DNA of 64,000 nucleotides. It comes from Moritella sp. 24 (GTDB taxonomy: Bacteria; Pseudomonadota; Gammaproteobacteria; Enterobacterales; Moritellaceae). A program made the position numbers and the translations under genes. The stretch spans positions 2,303,505 to 2,367,504 of the forward strand of contig NZ_CP056123.1 of assembly GCF_018219155.1 (NCBI RefSeq), read 5' to 3'. The notes under the pieces are model-generated. The model ran no database searches, was not told where the DNA came from, and was given only the letters and a program-made list of their open reading frames with translations. This document shows positions 8,844-17,716 of this stretch, in pieces; position 1 is the first letter of the stretch, and the number at the start of each line of letters is the position of its first letter.

Positions 8844-9907
8844 GCAACAAACTCACACAGCTAGCAAGAAAGAGCGTACAAGAGCTCACCCCCTATCAAT
8901 CAGCGCGTAGGATTGGCGGTACTGGTGATGTTTGGCTTAATGCTAATGAAGCGCCTGACTCTGGGCACTATTCATTAGATTGCAGTCGCTTAAATCGCTA
9001 CCCAGAATTCCAACCAGAAGCGGTCATTAATGGTTACGCTAACTATGCTGGCGTAAAACCAGAACAAGTGATCACAACGCGCGGTGCAGATGAAGCAATA
9101 GAATTACTCATTCGAACTTTCTGCGAGCCGGGCGTTGATAGTATTCTGATTAACCCACCCACTTATGGTATGTACGAAATCAGTGCTGAAACATGTGGTG
9201 TGAATACGATTAAACAAGCATTAGATGCCAATTTTGACCCTGACTTTGATGCGATAAAAGCAAGGTTAGACACAGTTAAACTTGTGTTCTTATGCGCTCC
9301 GAATAACCCGACTGGTAATTTAATCGATACCGATAAGTTAACTGATTTATTAATTGCAGCCAAAGATAAAGCGATCATCGTATGCGATGAAGCCTATATC
9401 GAGTTTTGTCCAGAAGCATCACAAGTCTCATTATTACAAGACTTTGATAATTTCGTTATTTTAAGAACCTTATCAAAAGCATTTGCATTGGCATCATTAC
9501 GCTGTGGCTTTGCACTGGCAAGTGAAACAGTTATAGGCTTATTATCTAAAGTGATTGCGCCATATCCAGTGCCCGATCCAGTCGCACAAATTGCAAGTCA
9601 GGCACTTACTGAAGCCGGTATTGCCGTAATGCAAGGGCGCGTAACACAACTGAATGGCATGCGTAGCGCCTTTATAGATGAACTAAATCAGTTACAGGGC
9701 GTAGAAAAAGTATTCCCAGCAACCGGTAACTATGTGCTAGCACAATTTAATGATAGCCAAAAAGTGTTTAGCTTATTAGGCGAACAAGGTATTGTATTAA
9801 GAGACTTTAGTTCGAAAGAAAGATTAGAAAACTGTATTCGAATCACCTTAGGCAACGCGACTGAAATGAACATCACATTAAACGCGTTAAAGTCTGTACT
9901 TTCTTAA
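8840..9907 (+). CDS. hisC: Histidinol-phosphate aminotransferase HisC
   Basis: The 355-residue class I/II PLP-dependent aminotransferase converts imidazole-acetol phosphate to histidinol phosphate using glutamate. Visible motifs are WLNANEAP near the start, [18 protein letters not shown] (153-160), CDEAYIEF, and the PLP lysine in [14 protein letters not shown] (Lys213). Start and stop are well defined; it overlaps hisD by four bases. Confidence 0.96.
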   Translation: MSNKLTQLARKSVQELTPYQSARRIGGTGDVWLNANEAPDSGHYSLDCSRLNRYPEFQPEAVINGYANYAGVKPEQVITTRGADEAIELLIRTFCEPGVDSILINPPTYGMYEISAETCGVNTIKQALDANFDPDFDAIKARLDTVKLVFLCAPNNPTGNLIDTDKLTDLLIAAKDKAIIVCDEAYIEFCPEASQVSLLQDFDNFVILRTLSKAFALASLRCGFALASETVIGLLSKVIAPYPVPDPVAQIASQALTEAGIAVMQGRVTQLNGMRSAFIDELNQLQGVEKVFPATGNYVLAQFNDSQKVFSLLGEQGIVLRDFSSKERLENCIRITLGNATEMNITLNALKSVLS

Positions 9908-9954
9908 GTGATAGACACCATAAAAGAATAAAAATAAACAAGCAGGAGCCCGAT

Positions 9955-11028
9955 GTGAGCAAGGAAAAATTCTTATTTATTGATCGTGATGGTACATTAA
10001 TTGATGAACCGATTAGCGATAAACAAGTCGACAGTTTAGAAAAATTGAAATTTGAACCATTAGTGATTCCAGCATTACTGAAGCTACAAAATGCGGGTTT
10101 TACACTGGTCATTGTTTCTAATCAAGACGGACTCGGTACTGACAGCTACCCACAAAGTGACTTTGATATTCCACAAAACGCAATGATGGAGCTATTTGCT
10201 TCTCAAGGCGTCAAGTTTGAATCAGTGTTACTTTGCCCTCACTTTACCGAAGACAACTGCAGTTGCCGTAAACCACACTTAGGTATGGTAAAAGAATACC
10301 TACAGTCAGGCCGCATTGATTTTGCTAACTCGTATGTGATTGGTGATCGCATTACTGACATTCAACTTGCCGAAAATATGGGTATTGAAGGGATCTTTTA
10401 TAACCGTACTGATTTAAACTGGCCAATGATTGAAGAGAAAATTTTGGCCAAAGGTAACCGTATCGCTAGCGTTACTCGTACAACAAAAGAAACTGACATT
10501 AAAGTTGATATCGATCTCGATAGCCAAGGTGGCAGCAGCATTGATACAGGTATGGGATTCTTTGATCACATGCTTGATCAGATTGCGACACACGGTGGGT
10601 TTAGATTAAATCTTAGCGTTGCTGGTGATTTACACATTGATGATCACCACACTGTTGAAGACACCGCCCTTGCATTAGGCAATGCTATTAATCAAGCGCT
10701 GGGTGATAAACGCGGTATTGGTCGTTTTGGTTTTGTATTACCAATGGATGAATGTGAAGCGTCATGCTCACTGGATCTATCTGGCCGTGCTTACCTGCAA
10801 TTTAATGCTGATTTTCCCCGTGATCACATTGGCGAATTCGCAACAGAAATGGTGCCACACTTTTTCCGTTCACTAAGTGACGGTATGGCTGCAACACTGC
10901 ACCTGAAAGCTGAAGGTAAAAACACGCACCACTTAGTTGAAAGCTTATTTAAAAGCTTTGGTCGTACACTACGTCAATGCATTAAAGTTGAAGGTGACAT
11001 GCTACCAAGCTCAAAAGGAGTGCTTTAA
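9955..11028 (+). CDS. hisB: Bifunctional imidazoleglycerol-phosphate dehydratase / histidinol-phosphatase HisB
   Basis: The 357-residue fusion joins an N-terminal HAD phosphatase (residues 1-165: DRDGT with Asp10 and Asp12; zinc ligands Cys94, His96, Cys102, Cys104) to a C-terminal dehydratase (about 170-357: [29 protein letters not shown] at 229-242, [17 protein letters not shown]). The fusion is typical of gammaproteobacteria. The start is GTG at 9955, six bases after AGGAG. An ATG two bases upstream (9953) is followed at once by TGA. The stop shares one base with the hisH start. Confidence 0.96.
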   Translation: MSKEKFLFIDRDGTLIDEPISDKQVDSLEKLKFEPLVIPALLKLQNAGFTLVIVSNQDGLGTDSYPQSDFDIPQNAMMELFASQGVKFESVLLCPHFTEDNCSCRKPHLGMVKEYLQSGRIDFANSYVIGDRITDIQLAENMGIEGIFYNRTDLNWPMIEEKILAKGNRIASVTRTTKETDIKVDIDLDSQGGSSIDTGMGFFDHMLDQIATHGGFRLNLSVAGDLHIDDHHTVEDTALALGNAINQALGDKRGIGRFGFVLPMDECEASCSLDLSGRAYLQFNADFPRDHIGEFATEMVPHFFRSLSDGMAATLHLKAEGKNTHHLVESLFKSFGRTLRQCIKVEGDMLPSSKGVL

Positions 11029-11636
11029 TGGATCAAGGTCAAGATAAAACCAATGTTGTCATTATTGATACCGGCTGTGCCAATCTATCATCAGTAAGAT
11101 TTGCCATTGAACGCCTAGGGTACGCAGTTACAGTCAGCCGCGAACCCGATGTACTACGCAATGCGTCAAAATTATTCTTACCTGGTGTTGGTACTGCACA
11201 AGAAGCAATGAAGAACTTGGCTGATAGAGAGCTGATTACATTAGTGAAAAGCCTGACTCAACCTGTATTAGGTATTTGCCTTGGTATGCAGTTGCTTGCC
11301 GAGTTTTCTGCTGAAGGAAATGTCGCGACGCTTGGCCTCATTAGTGGCAGTATTGATCCGATGCCAAGTGAAGGTGTTCGTTTACCCCACATGGGTTGGA
11401 ACCAAATAGAACCGCAACAAGATCATCCGTTATTCAAGGATATTCCAAGTGGCAGTTATTTCTACTTTGTACATAGTTATGCCATCGCTGTTGGCGATGA
11501 CACGATTGCAACATGTATCCACGGTAAAGCATTTACCGCTGCGGTGAATAGAGATAATTTCTACGGCGTACAATTCCACCCAGAACGTTCAAGTAAAGTG
11601 GGTGCGCAATTAATCAAGAATTTCCTGGAGATGTAA
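11028..11636 (+). CDS. hisH: Imidazole glycerol phosphate synthase glutaminase subunit HisH
   Basis: The 202-residue class I glutamine amidotransferase supplies ammonia to HisF. The catalytic triad is visible: Cys84 in LGICLGMQ, His184 and Glu186 in [10 protein letters not shown]. The oxyanion-strand motif PGVGT is at 52-56. The N-terminal ten residues before VVIIDTG are slightly longer than in Escherichia coli. It is coupled to hisB by a one-base overlap. The next gene is hisF, one base after the stop; hisA, normally in between, is absent. Confidence 0.96.
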   Translation: MDQGQDKTNVVIIDTGCANLSSVRFAIERLGYAVTVSREPDVLRNASKLFLPGVGTAQEAMKNLADRELITLVKSLTQPVLGICLGMQLLAEFSAEGNVATLGLISGSIDPMPSEGVRLPHMGWNQIEPQQDHPLFKDIPSGSYFYFVHSYAIAVGDDTIATCIHGKAFTAAVNRDNFYGVQFHPERSSKVGAQLIKNFLEM

Positions 11637-11637
11637 T

Positions 11638-12411
11638 ATGTTAGCAAAACGCATAATACCTTGTTTAGATGTAAAAGATGGAAAGGTAGTCAAAGGGGTT
11701 AAGTTCCGCAATCATGAATTGATTGGTGACATCGTACCATTAGCAAAACGTTACGCTGAAGAAGGCGCTGACGAATTAGTCTTTTATGATATTACCGCCA
11801 GTGCTGACGAGCGTGTTGTCGATAAAAGCTGGGTAAGTCGTGTTGCTGAAGTAATCGATATTCCTTTCTGTGTCGCTGGTGGCATTAAAAGTGAAGAAGA
11901 CGCAGCCCGAATTTTAGAGTTTGGTGCTGACAAGGTATCAATTAACTCCCCTGCACTGGCAGACCCGAGTTTAATTAACCGCCTAGCAGAAAAATTTGGC
12001 GTGCAATGTATTGTGATCGGTATCGACAGTTACTTTGACGAAGATACGCAAGAATACAAAGTGTATCAATTTACTGGTGACGAAACCCGTACACAAGTAA
12101 CTAAGTGGACAACGTTTGAATGGATTAAAGAAGTTCAAAAACGTGGCGCTGGTGAAATCGTATTAAACGTCATGAACCAAGATGGCGTTCGTGGCGGTTA
12201 TGATACGGTACAACTATCGAAAGCACGCAAAATCTGCAATATCCCATTAATCGCATCAGGCGGTGCTGGCGAAATGGTTCATTTCAATAGTGTATTTAAA
12301 GATGCAGATGTTGATGGCGCATTAGCCGCAAGCGTATTTCACAAACAAGTCATCAATATTGGTGAATTAAAAGAATATCTACGAGATCAAGATGTGGAGA
12401 TCAGACAATGA
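11638..12411 (+). CDS. hisF: Imidazole glycerol phosphate synthase cyclase subunit HisF
   Basis: The 257-residue TIM-barrel cyclase makes imidazole glycerol phosphate and AICAR from PRFAR and ammonia. The N-terminal [20 protein letters not shown] with the catalytic Asp11, [34 protein letters not shown], and the late [14 protein letters not shown] with the second catalytic Asp are HisF features. HisA lacks these LDV and NVMNQDG forms, so I do not read this as hisA. It begins one base after the hisH stop and overlaps hisIE by four bases. Confidence 0.97.
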   Translation: MLAKRIIPCLDVKDGKVVKGVKFRNHELIGDIVPLAKRYAEEGADELVFYDITASADERVVDKSWVSRVAEVIDIPFCVAGGIKSEEDAARILEFGADKVSINSPALADPSLINRLAEKFGVQCIVIGIDSYFDEDTQEYKVYQFTGDETRTQVTKWTTFEWIKEVQKRGAGEIVLNVMNQDGVRGGYDTVQLSKARKICNIPLIASGGAGEMVHFNSVFKDADVDGALAASVFHKQVINIGELKEYLRDQDVEIRQ

Positions 12412-13022
12412 TAACAAACGAACAAATTAACCAACTTGATTGGGAAAAAGTAGATGGTTTAATGCCAGCGATTATTCAAGATTCAGTATCAGGTGAAGTA
12501 CTGATGCTAGGTTACATGAATGAAGAAGCATTAAAAACAACATTAGAAATCGGTAAAGTGACTTTCTTTAGCCGAACTAAACAGCGTCTATGGACCAAAG
12601 GTGAATCTTCAGAGAACTACCTACTCGTTCAAGAAATCACAAAAGACTGTGACAATGATTCATTACTTATCACTGCTAAACCATGTGGTCCAACTTGCCA
12701 CCTTGGAACCGAGAGCTGCTTTGTTACTGACAACAAACCAGCACTAACGTTTATTGCAAAACTAGATAAAGTATTAGAAGAACGTAAAACAGCCGACCCA
12801 GAAGAAAGTTACACAGCCAGCTTGTTTGCGCGTGGTACAAAACGCTGCGCTCAAAAAGTGGGTGAAGAAGGTGTAGAAGTCGCATTAGCTGCTGTGGCTA
12901 AAGATCGTGATGAGTTAGTAAATGAAAGCTCTGATCTGCTTTATCACTTGCTTGTTCTATTACAAAAAGAAGATGTACCACTGACAGTGGTTGTACAGTG
13001 CTTAGAAAATCGTCACAAATAG
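12408..13022 (+). CDS. hisI: Bifunctional phosphoribosyl-AMP cyclohydrolase / phosphoribosyl-ATP pyrophosphatase HisIE
   Basis: The 204-residue fusion carries out steps two and three of the pathway. The N-terminal cyclohydrolase half has [35 protein letters not shown] and the zinc cysteines of KPCGPTCH (Cys93, Cys97). The C-terminal pyrophosphatase half has [28 protein letters not shown] and [17 protein letters not shown]. It overlaps hisF by four bases and is the last his gene. A strong hairpin follows 33 bases after the stop. Confidence 0.96.
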   Translation: MITNEQINQLDWEKVDGLMPAIIQDSVSGEVLMLGYMNEEALKTTLEIGKVTFFSRTKQRLWTKGESSENYLLVQEITKDCDNDSLLITAKPCGPTCHLGTESCFVTDNKPALTFIAKLDKVLEERKTADPEESYTASLFARGTKRCAQKVGEEGVEVALAAVAKDRDELVNESSDLLYHLLVLLQKEDVPLTVVVQCLENRHK

Positions 13023-13054
13023 CGTTTAAATAAAGCTAAACCAGACTTAAACAA

Positions 13055-13091
13055 GTTAAAACTCAGGATTATATGGACCCTGAGTTTTAAC
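13055..13091. terminator. Bidirectional terminator between the his operon and the acyltransferase gene
   Basis: A perfect 13-bp stem (GTTAAAACTCAGG with CCTGAGTTTTAAC) has an 11-base loop and A and T runs within both arms, so it can act on both strands. It sits between convergent genes. Confidence 0.75.
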
Positions 13092-13144
13092 TGTATATAA
13101 ACACAGTGTTTTTAGTAACCCCGTAAAAAGCTAACCAAATGGCC

Positions 13145-13795
13145 CTATTTCATCGGATTTTTAAACTTCGCTAAACAATATTTCTCTTTAAATTTCGGCT
13201 CAACATTTTTAAACACCATATCAATTGCAGCTAAATCTTTTTCAATATCGCCCGTTACTGTAATCACATCACCAATGGTGACTCGCTTATTTTTATAATC
13301 CAAGCGGTATAAGATAATTGGCACGTTGGCTTCTAATGCAATATAGTAAAAACCTGAACGCCAAAAATCTTGATACTTTCTTGTGCCTTCTGGCGACATT
13401 GCATAAAGAAAACGCTCTTGGCTATTAAAAATGTTTACGACTGTCTGAACCATATTCGTCGATTTAGAGCGCTCAATCGGTACTCCACCTAAAAACGTTA
13501 AGGCACTTTTAAATGGCCAGCGGAACATTTCAGATTTACCAGCCCATTGCACATTCACTTTATTGGCAAAACGAGCGCCAATTAATAATGGGAAATCCCA
13601 ATTCGATGTATGTGGTGCATAAGCGATAACAGCTTTACTGTATTTATGTGGAATAGGCTCACAATACCAACCCGTCCAATCTAAAATCTTGTTCGCGCAA
13701 GCACTAAAAAATTCATTTTGAGAGCTATCTTTACTGTGTACTTTATTACCATGCTCACCAATTCCTGATGTCGCAGTCTCTTTTTCAACTGTCAT
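13145..13795 (-). CDS. PlsC-type 1-acylglycerol-3-phosphate acyltransferase family protein
   Basis: The 216-residue product has the acyltransferase signature HTSNWD (the HX4D motif), then GGVPIERS and the PEGTRK block, in the order and spacing of PlsC-like enzymes that move acyl groups onto glycerolipids. The exact substrate is not readable. The frame extends 22 codons further upstream, but the ATG at 13795 has AAAGGA six bases upstream and begins MTVEKETATSG, so I use it. The gene converges with the his operon and is divergent from the cyd block. Confidence 0.8.
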   Translation of the reverse strand: MTVEKETATSGIGEHGNKVHSKDSSQNEFFSACANKILDWTGWYCEPIPHKYSKAVIAYAPHTSNWDFPLLIGARFANKVNVQWAGKSEMFRWPFKSALTFLGGVPIERSKSTNMVQTVVNIFNSQERFLYAMSPEGTRKYQDFWRSGFYYIALEANVPIILYRLDYKNKRVTIGDVITVTGDIEKDLAAIDMVFKNVEPKFKEKYCLAKFKNPMK

Positions 13796-14024
13796 TATTA
13801 ATCCTTTACGCATAATTTTTAAACAGGCGATTGATACACATAATATATGTTCGTTTTTCAATCAAACATATAACTTTTAACCTTATGTAAATTAACTTAA
13901 TTTAAAATGCTTTATTGTTTAATTGAGTTAACCTTAATCACAATCGCCACGAGCACCGCTACAGGGTGTCATTAAATGGTTTTTATAACAACCCTTTGAC
14001 AAATCAAACATGCTTTATAGCGTT

Positions 14025-14038
14025 TTGATATATATCAA
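14025..14038. promoter_or_regulatory. FNR-type box 1 upstream of the cyd block
   Basis: TTGATATATATCAA matches the FNR consensus TTGAT-N4-ATCAA at every fixed position. It lies in the 347-base gap between the acyltransferase gene and the GbsR-like regulator of the cyd cluster. FNR is the oxygen-sensing regulator known to control cyd genes. A TAATTC at 14061-14066 could be the matching -10 element. Apart from this box, box 2 and the palindrome at 14106, I see nothing else in the gap. Confidence 0.75.
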
Positions 14039-14074
14039 CGAATCTTTACACTTCACAAGGTAATTCATTCTAAT

Positions 14075-14088
14075 TTGACCTTGATCAA
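14075..14088. promoter_or_regulatory. FNR-type box 2 upstream of the cyd block
   Basis: TTGACCTTGATCAA differs from the FNR consensus at one fixed position (TTGAC for TTGAT). It starts exactly 50 bp after box 1. If transcription starts near 14073, box 1 would lie at about -41 and box 2 across the start, which recalls the pair of FNR sites at Escherichia coli cydAB. Confidence 0.6.
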
Positions 14089-14105
14089 TTACAATCATTG
14101 ATTTA

Positions 14106-14129
14106 AACTTTCAGAAATTTCTGAAAGTT
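14106..14129. promoter_or_regulatory. Perfect 24-bp palindrome, candidate operator of the GbsR-like regulator
   Basis: AACTTTCAGAAA is followed directly by its exact reverse complement TTTCTGAAAGTT, ending 13 bases before the regulator start codon. The length and perfect symmetry suit a dimeric winged-helix regulator, and the position suits autoregulation and control of cydABX. This is an inference from position and symmetry. Confidence 0.6.
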
Positions 14130-14142
14130 CGTAAGGTGGCAT

Positions 14143-14706
14143 GTGAATATCTCAGCACAAAACCAATCATTTGTTTATCACTTCGGTGAAATGGGCAGTC
14201 GATGGGGCTTCAATCGTACAGTAGGTCAAATGTACGCGCTTCTTGTAATCACAGAAGAACCTGTCTGCGCAAACGACCTTGCGAGTGGCTTAAATATCTC
14301 GCGCGGCAATGTCAGTATGGGCATTAAAGAACTACAATCATGGCAACTAATTCAAGTAAGTCACATTCCAGGTGATCGTAAAGAATACTACAGCGCAATT
14401 GGTAGTATCTGGGATATGGCTAATACTGTATTCAAAGAACGTCGCAAGCGCGAAATTGATCCCACGCTTTCCTTACTACGTACTTCATTGCTAGAAAAAC
14501 CGACTGATGCAAGTGACGAGTATGCACAAAGTAAAATGCAAGAAATTCATGACCTACTTGAAATGGTGACTGAATGGGCTGCAGAGTTACAACGTCTTAA
14601 TCCAGAGCAGCTGAGTAAATTAATGAAGCTAGGCGCTGGCGTTTCCAAAATGTTGTCTGTTAAAGATCAACTATTTCCTAATAAAAAAAATTCTGATTCA
14701 AATTAA
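14143..14706 (+). CDS. GbsR/MarR-family transcriptional regulator of the cyd cluster
   Basis: The 187-residue protein has a winged helix-turn-helix region (TVGQMYALLVITEEPVCANDLASGLNISRGNVSMGIKELQSWQLIQV, about 30-80) and a helical C-terminal half, the GbsR-type layout. The start is GTG at 14143, six bases after AAGG; an ATG at 14141 is read as ATG-TGA. A 24-bp perfect palindrome just upstream is a probable operator. cydA follows after 20 bases with a GAGG site, so regulator and oxidase are probably co-transcribed. Its ligand is unknown. Confidence 0.85.
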   Translation: MNISAQNQSFVYHFGEMGSRWGFNRTVGQMYALLVITEEPVCANDLASGLNISRGNVSMGIKELQSWQLIQVSHIPGDRKEYYSAIGSIWDMANTVFKERRKREIDPTLSLLRTSLLEKPTDASDEYAQSKMQEIHDLLEMVTEWAAELQRLNPEQLSKLMKLGAGVSKMLSVKDQLFPNKKNSDSN

Positions 14707-14726
14707 TCTAGAGGAGTATTCTAAAA

Positions 14727-16316
14727 ATGATTAATGAAACCTTAGTTGAGCTATCCCGCTGGCAATTCGCCATCACAGCTCTATTTCACTTCCTATTTGT
14801 ACCATTAACAATCGGTATGACTTGGATCCTGTTTATCATGGAAGCGGTATACGTGATGACAGGACGTATTATCTACCGTGATATGACTAAATTCTGGGGT
14901 AAGCTCTTTGCGATTAACTTCGCGATTGGTGTTGCAACAGGTTTAACCATGGAATTTGAGTTCGGGACCAACTGGTCATATTACTCTCATTATGTTGGTG
15001 ATGTTTTCGGTGCACCACTCGCGATTGAAGGTTTGATGGCATTCTTCCTCGAATCAACCTTCGTTGGTATGTTCTTACTCGGTTGGGATAGATTAAGTAA
15101 GCGACAGCATTTAGCCGCAACTTTCTTAATGGCACTTGGTACTAACTTATCTGCAATGTGGATCTTAGTAGCAAACGGCTGGATGCAAAATCCTGTCGGT
15201 AGTGAATTTAACTATGCAACAATGCGTATGGAAATGGTGAGCTTTGCTGAACTCGTTTTCAACCCTGTTGCACAAGTTAAATTCATTCATACAGTAGCCG
15301 CAGGTTATGTTGCTGGTGCGATGTTTGTAATGAGTATCAGTAGTTACTACCTACTAAAAGGTCGTGATGTTGCATTTGCTAAACGTTCATTCTCTGTTGC
15401 ATCAGGTTTTGGTGTTGCTGCTATCTGTTCTGTTTTATTACTGGGTGATGAATCTGGTTATGAAGTAGGTGAAGTACAGCGTGTTAAACTTGCCGCAATT
15501 GAAGCTGAGTTCCATACCGAGCCTGCTCCAGCAGCGTTTACTTTAGTTGGTTTACCAAATGAAGAAACTATGGAAACTGATTATGCAATCAAAATCCCTT
15601 ATGCACTTGGTCTTATCGCGACTCGTTCGTTAGACGGTCAAGTAACTGGTATTAGTGATCTTAAGAAAGAACATGAAGCACGTATTCGTGAAGGTATGAT
15701 CGCTTATGACTACTTACAGAAACTACGTGGTGGTGAAGAAACCCCTGAAAACATTGCTAGTTTCAACGAATATAAAGATGACTTAGGCTATGGTTTACTA
15801 TTAAAACGCTATACCGATAATGTTATTGATGCCACTGAAGAACAGATCCAGATGGCTGTTGAAGATTCAATTCCACCTGTAGCACCTATGTTCTGGGCAT
15901 TCCGAATCATGGTTGGTAGCGGTATTGTGATGTTTGGCTTATTTATCTTAGCCTTCTACTTTAATGCGCGTCGTCAAATTGAACAAAAGCGTTGGTTATT
16001 AAAAGCAATTTTATTCGCCCTACCTCTACCTTGGATTGCAATCGAAACTGGCTGGTTTGTAGCAGAAGTTGGTCGTCAACCTTGGGCTATTAGTGAAATC
16101 TTACCGACATTTATGGCGACATCTAGCCTAGAAGCAAGCTCTGTACTGTTTACTATGATCGCATTCATTGTTGTTTATGCCATCTTATTCTGTATCGAAA
16201 TGTGGTTAATGGTTAAGTTTGCGAAAATTGGTCCAAGCTCGCTCCATACTGGTCGCTACCATTTTGAGCAAGAAGAACAGCAAGCATCACCACAATTACG
16301 TCAAGACAAATACTAA
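14727..16316 (+). CDS. cydA: Cytochrome bd ubiquinol oxidase subunit I CydA
   Basis: The 529-residue integral membrane subunit oxidises quinol and carries haems b558, b595 and d. It has His21 in LFHFLF (the position of Escherichia coli His19), the conserved His in [11 protein letters not shown], the long Q-loop (about residues 240-390, the Escherichia coli-like long version), and GRQPW near the C-terminus. Length agrees with long-loop CydA. It is followed after 11 bases by cydB and then cydX. Confidence 0.97.
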   Translation: MINETLVELSRWQFAITALFHFLFVPLTIGMTWILFIMEAVYVMTGRIIYRDMTKFWGKLFAINFAIGVATGLTMEFEFGTNWSYYSHYVGDVFGAPLAIEGLMAFFLESTFVGMFLLGWDRLSKRQHLAATFLMALGTNLSAMWILVANGWMQNPVGSEFNYATMRMEMVSFAELVFNPVAQVKFIHTVAAGYVAGAMFVMSISSYYLLKGRDVAFAKRSFSVASGFGVAAICSVLLLGDESGYEVGEVQRVKLAAIEAEFHTEPAPAAFTLVGLPNEETMETDYAIKIPYALGLIATRSLDGQVTGISDLKKEHEARIREGMIAYDYLQKLRGGEETPENIASFNEYKDDLGYGLLLKRYTDNVIDATEEQIQMAVEDSIPPVAPMFWAFRIMVGSGIVMFGLFILAFYFNARRQIEQKRWLLKAILFALPLPWIAIETGWFVAEVGRQPWAISEILPTFMATSSLEASSVLFTMIAFIVVYAILFCIEMWLMVKFAKIGPSSLHTGRYHFEQEEQQASPQLRQDKY

Positions 16317-16327
16317 GGGCTTAGATT

Positions 16328-17467
16328 ATGTTTGATTATGAAAGCTTAAAACTTATCTGGTGGTTAATCATCGGAATATTGCTTATCGGTTTTGCAGTTA
16401 CCGATGGGATGGATATGGGCGTTGGTGGTTTACTGCCATTCGTTGCTAAAGATGATACTGAGCGCCGAGTTGTAATCAATACGATTGCAGCGCACTGGGA
16501 CGGTAACCAAGTTTGGTTGATCACAGCAGGTGCATCTTTATTTGCTGCTTGGCCTATGGTTTACGCTACAGCATTTAGTGGTTTCTACTTTGCCATGATG
16601 CTAACGCTGTTCTGCTTGTTCTTACGTCCACTTGGTTTTGATTACCGTAGTAAGATTGATTCACCAAAATGGCGCTACAACTGGGATAAAGCCTTATTTG
16701 TTGGCAGCATGGTACCAACATTAGTATTTGGTGTTGCGTTTGGTAACCTACTTCAAGGTGTTCCATTTAGCTTTGATGAGTTCATGCGTGTAACATATAC
16801 AGGTTCATTCTTTGCATTATTCAACCCGTTTGCATTATTGAGCGGTGTAGTGAGCGTATCTATGGTGCTAATGCATGGTGCGACTTGGTTATCAATGCGT
16901 ACTGATGAAGATGTTGCTGCGCGTTCAGCAAAAGCAGCGCAAATATTTGCAGCGGTACTCGTTGTTAGCTTTAGCCTTGCAGGTCTTATGATCGCAACGT
17001 CAATTGATGGCTTTATCATTCAAAGCACAATTGACCCAATGGCACTTGCACAGCCAACAACAAAAATTGTAACGACAGAAACTGGTGCTTGGTTAAATAA
17101 CTTTAACAGCATGCCAGTACTTTGGTTATTACCTGCTACGGGTATTGTTATGGCGATTATTGCTGGTCTGCTTGCACGCTTTAAGCCAGGTGGTTTCGCG
17201 TTTACTGCAAGTGCATTGTCAATTGCTGGCGTAATTTTAACTATGGGTGTATCTATGTTCCCATTTGTTATGCCATCAAGCAGTGTGCCTAACCACAGCC
17301 TAACGCTATGGGATACGGTATCAAGTGAAGGCACGTTAAACCTAATGTTGATGGTTGTTGCCGTGTTCTTGCCTCTTATTCTTTGTTACACCATTTGGTG
17401 TTATAGCAAGATGTGGAGAACGGTAACACGCTCAGAAATTGAAAATAACAATCATTCATCTTATTAA
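16328..17467 (+). CDS. cydB: Cytochrome bd ubiquinol oxidase subunit II CydB
   Basis: The 379-residue partner of CydA begins MFDYESLKLIWWLIIGILLIG and has the conserved TDGMDMGVGGLLPF and AAHWDGNQVWLI blocks, with about eight to nine membrane segments. Length equals Escherichia coli CydB. cydX starts 10 bases downstream with an AAGGAG site. Confidence 0.97.
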   Translation: MFDYESLKLIWWLIIGILLIGFAVTDGMDMGVGGLLPFVAKDDTERRVVINTIAAHWDGNQVWLITAGASLFAAWPMVYATAFSGFYFAMMLTLFCLFLRPLGFDYRSKIDSPKWRYNWDKALFVGSMVPTLVFGVAFGNLLQGVPFSFDEFMRVTYTGSFFALFNPFALLSGVVSVSMVLMHGATWLSMRTDEDVAARSAKAAQIFAAVLVVSFSLAGLMIATSIDGFIIQSTIDPMALAQPTTKIVTTETGAWLNNFNSMPVLWLLPATGIVMAIIAGLLARFKPGGFAFTASALSIAGVILTMGVSMFPFVMPSSSVPNHSLTLWDTVSSEGTLNLMLMVVAVFLPLILCYTIWCYSKMWRTVTRSEIENNNHSSY

Positions 17468-17477
17468 GGAGTAAACC

Positions 17478-17621
17478 ATGTGGTATTTCAGTTGGATTCT
17501 AGGTGTTTTGCTGGCAGTTTCACTCGGTATCATTAATGTAATGTGGTACGAAATGGAACAGCACACGGATAACGTGGCAAAAGATCAAGATGATCAAGAT
17601 AACCAAAACAATAAAAAATAA
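17478..17621 (+). CDS. cydX: Cytochrome bd small subunit CydX
   Basis: The 47-residue product begins MWYFSWILGVLLAVSLGIIN, a single membrane segment, then VMWYEMEQ and a very polar tail rich in Asp, Gln and Asn. This matches CydX (YbgT), a small subunit that stabilises the bd oxidase. The AAGGAG site lies 7 bases before the ATG, immediately behind cydB. The acidic, Gln-rich tail is longer than in Escherichia coli (37 residues). Confidence 0.92.
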   Translation: MWYFSWILGVLLAVSLGIINVMWYEMEQHTDNVAKDQDDQDNQNNKK

Positions 17622-17633
17622 GGACTAAGCTCT

Positions 17634-17651
17634 GCGCCCAAGGATGGGCGT
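17634..17651 (+). terminator. Short hairpin after cydX
   Basis: GCGCCC pairs with GGGCGT (one G-U pair) across a 6-base loop, followed by CTGTTTCT. The stem is short and the T run broken, so it may be a weak terminator or an RNA 3' end within a longer transcript that continues into cydDC. Confidence 0.35.
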
Positions 17652-17663
17652 CTGTTTCTATAA

Positions 17664-17709
17664 CCTCCAATTTCAGGGTTTATTCATTAAATACTCCTCC
17701 AATTTCAGG
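17664..17709 (+). repeat. Pair of 14-bp direct repeats before cydD
   Basis: CCTCCAATTTCAGG occurs at 17664-17677 and again at 17696-17709, a 32-bp period (three helical turns). The second copy ends 7 bases before the cydD ATG and covers its ribosome-binding region, where no standard Shine-Dalgarno is otherwise visible. It may be a duplication or a regulatory site. Confidence 0.55.
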
Positions 17710-17716
17710 CGATCAA

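Noticed and set aside
11638-12411. Possibility that this gene is hisA rather than hisF
   Set aside because: The [15 protein letters not shown] opening and [14 protein letters not shown] block are HisF forms, and hisH directly upstream needs a HisF partner.
13996-14007. TTGACAAATCAA as a third FNR box
   Set aside because: The half-sites are only 2 bases apart instead of 4, so it does not fit an FNR dimer.
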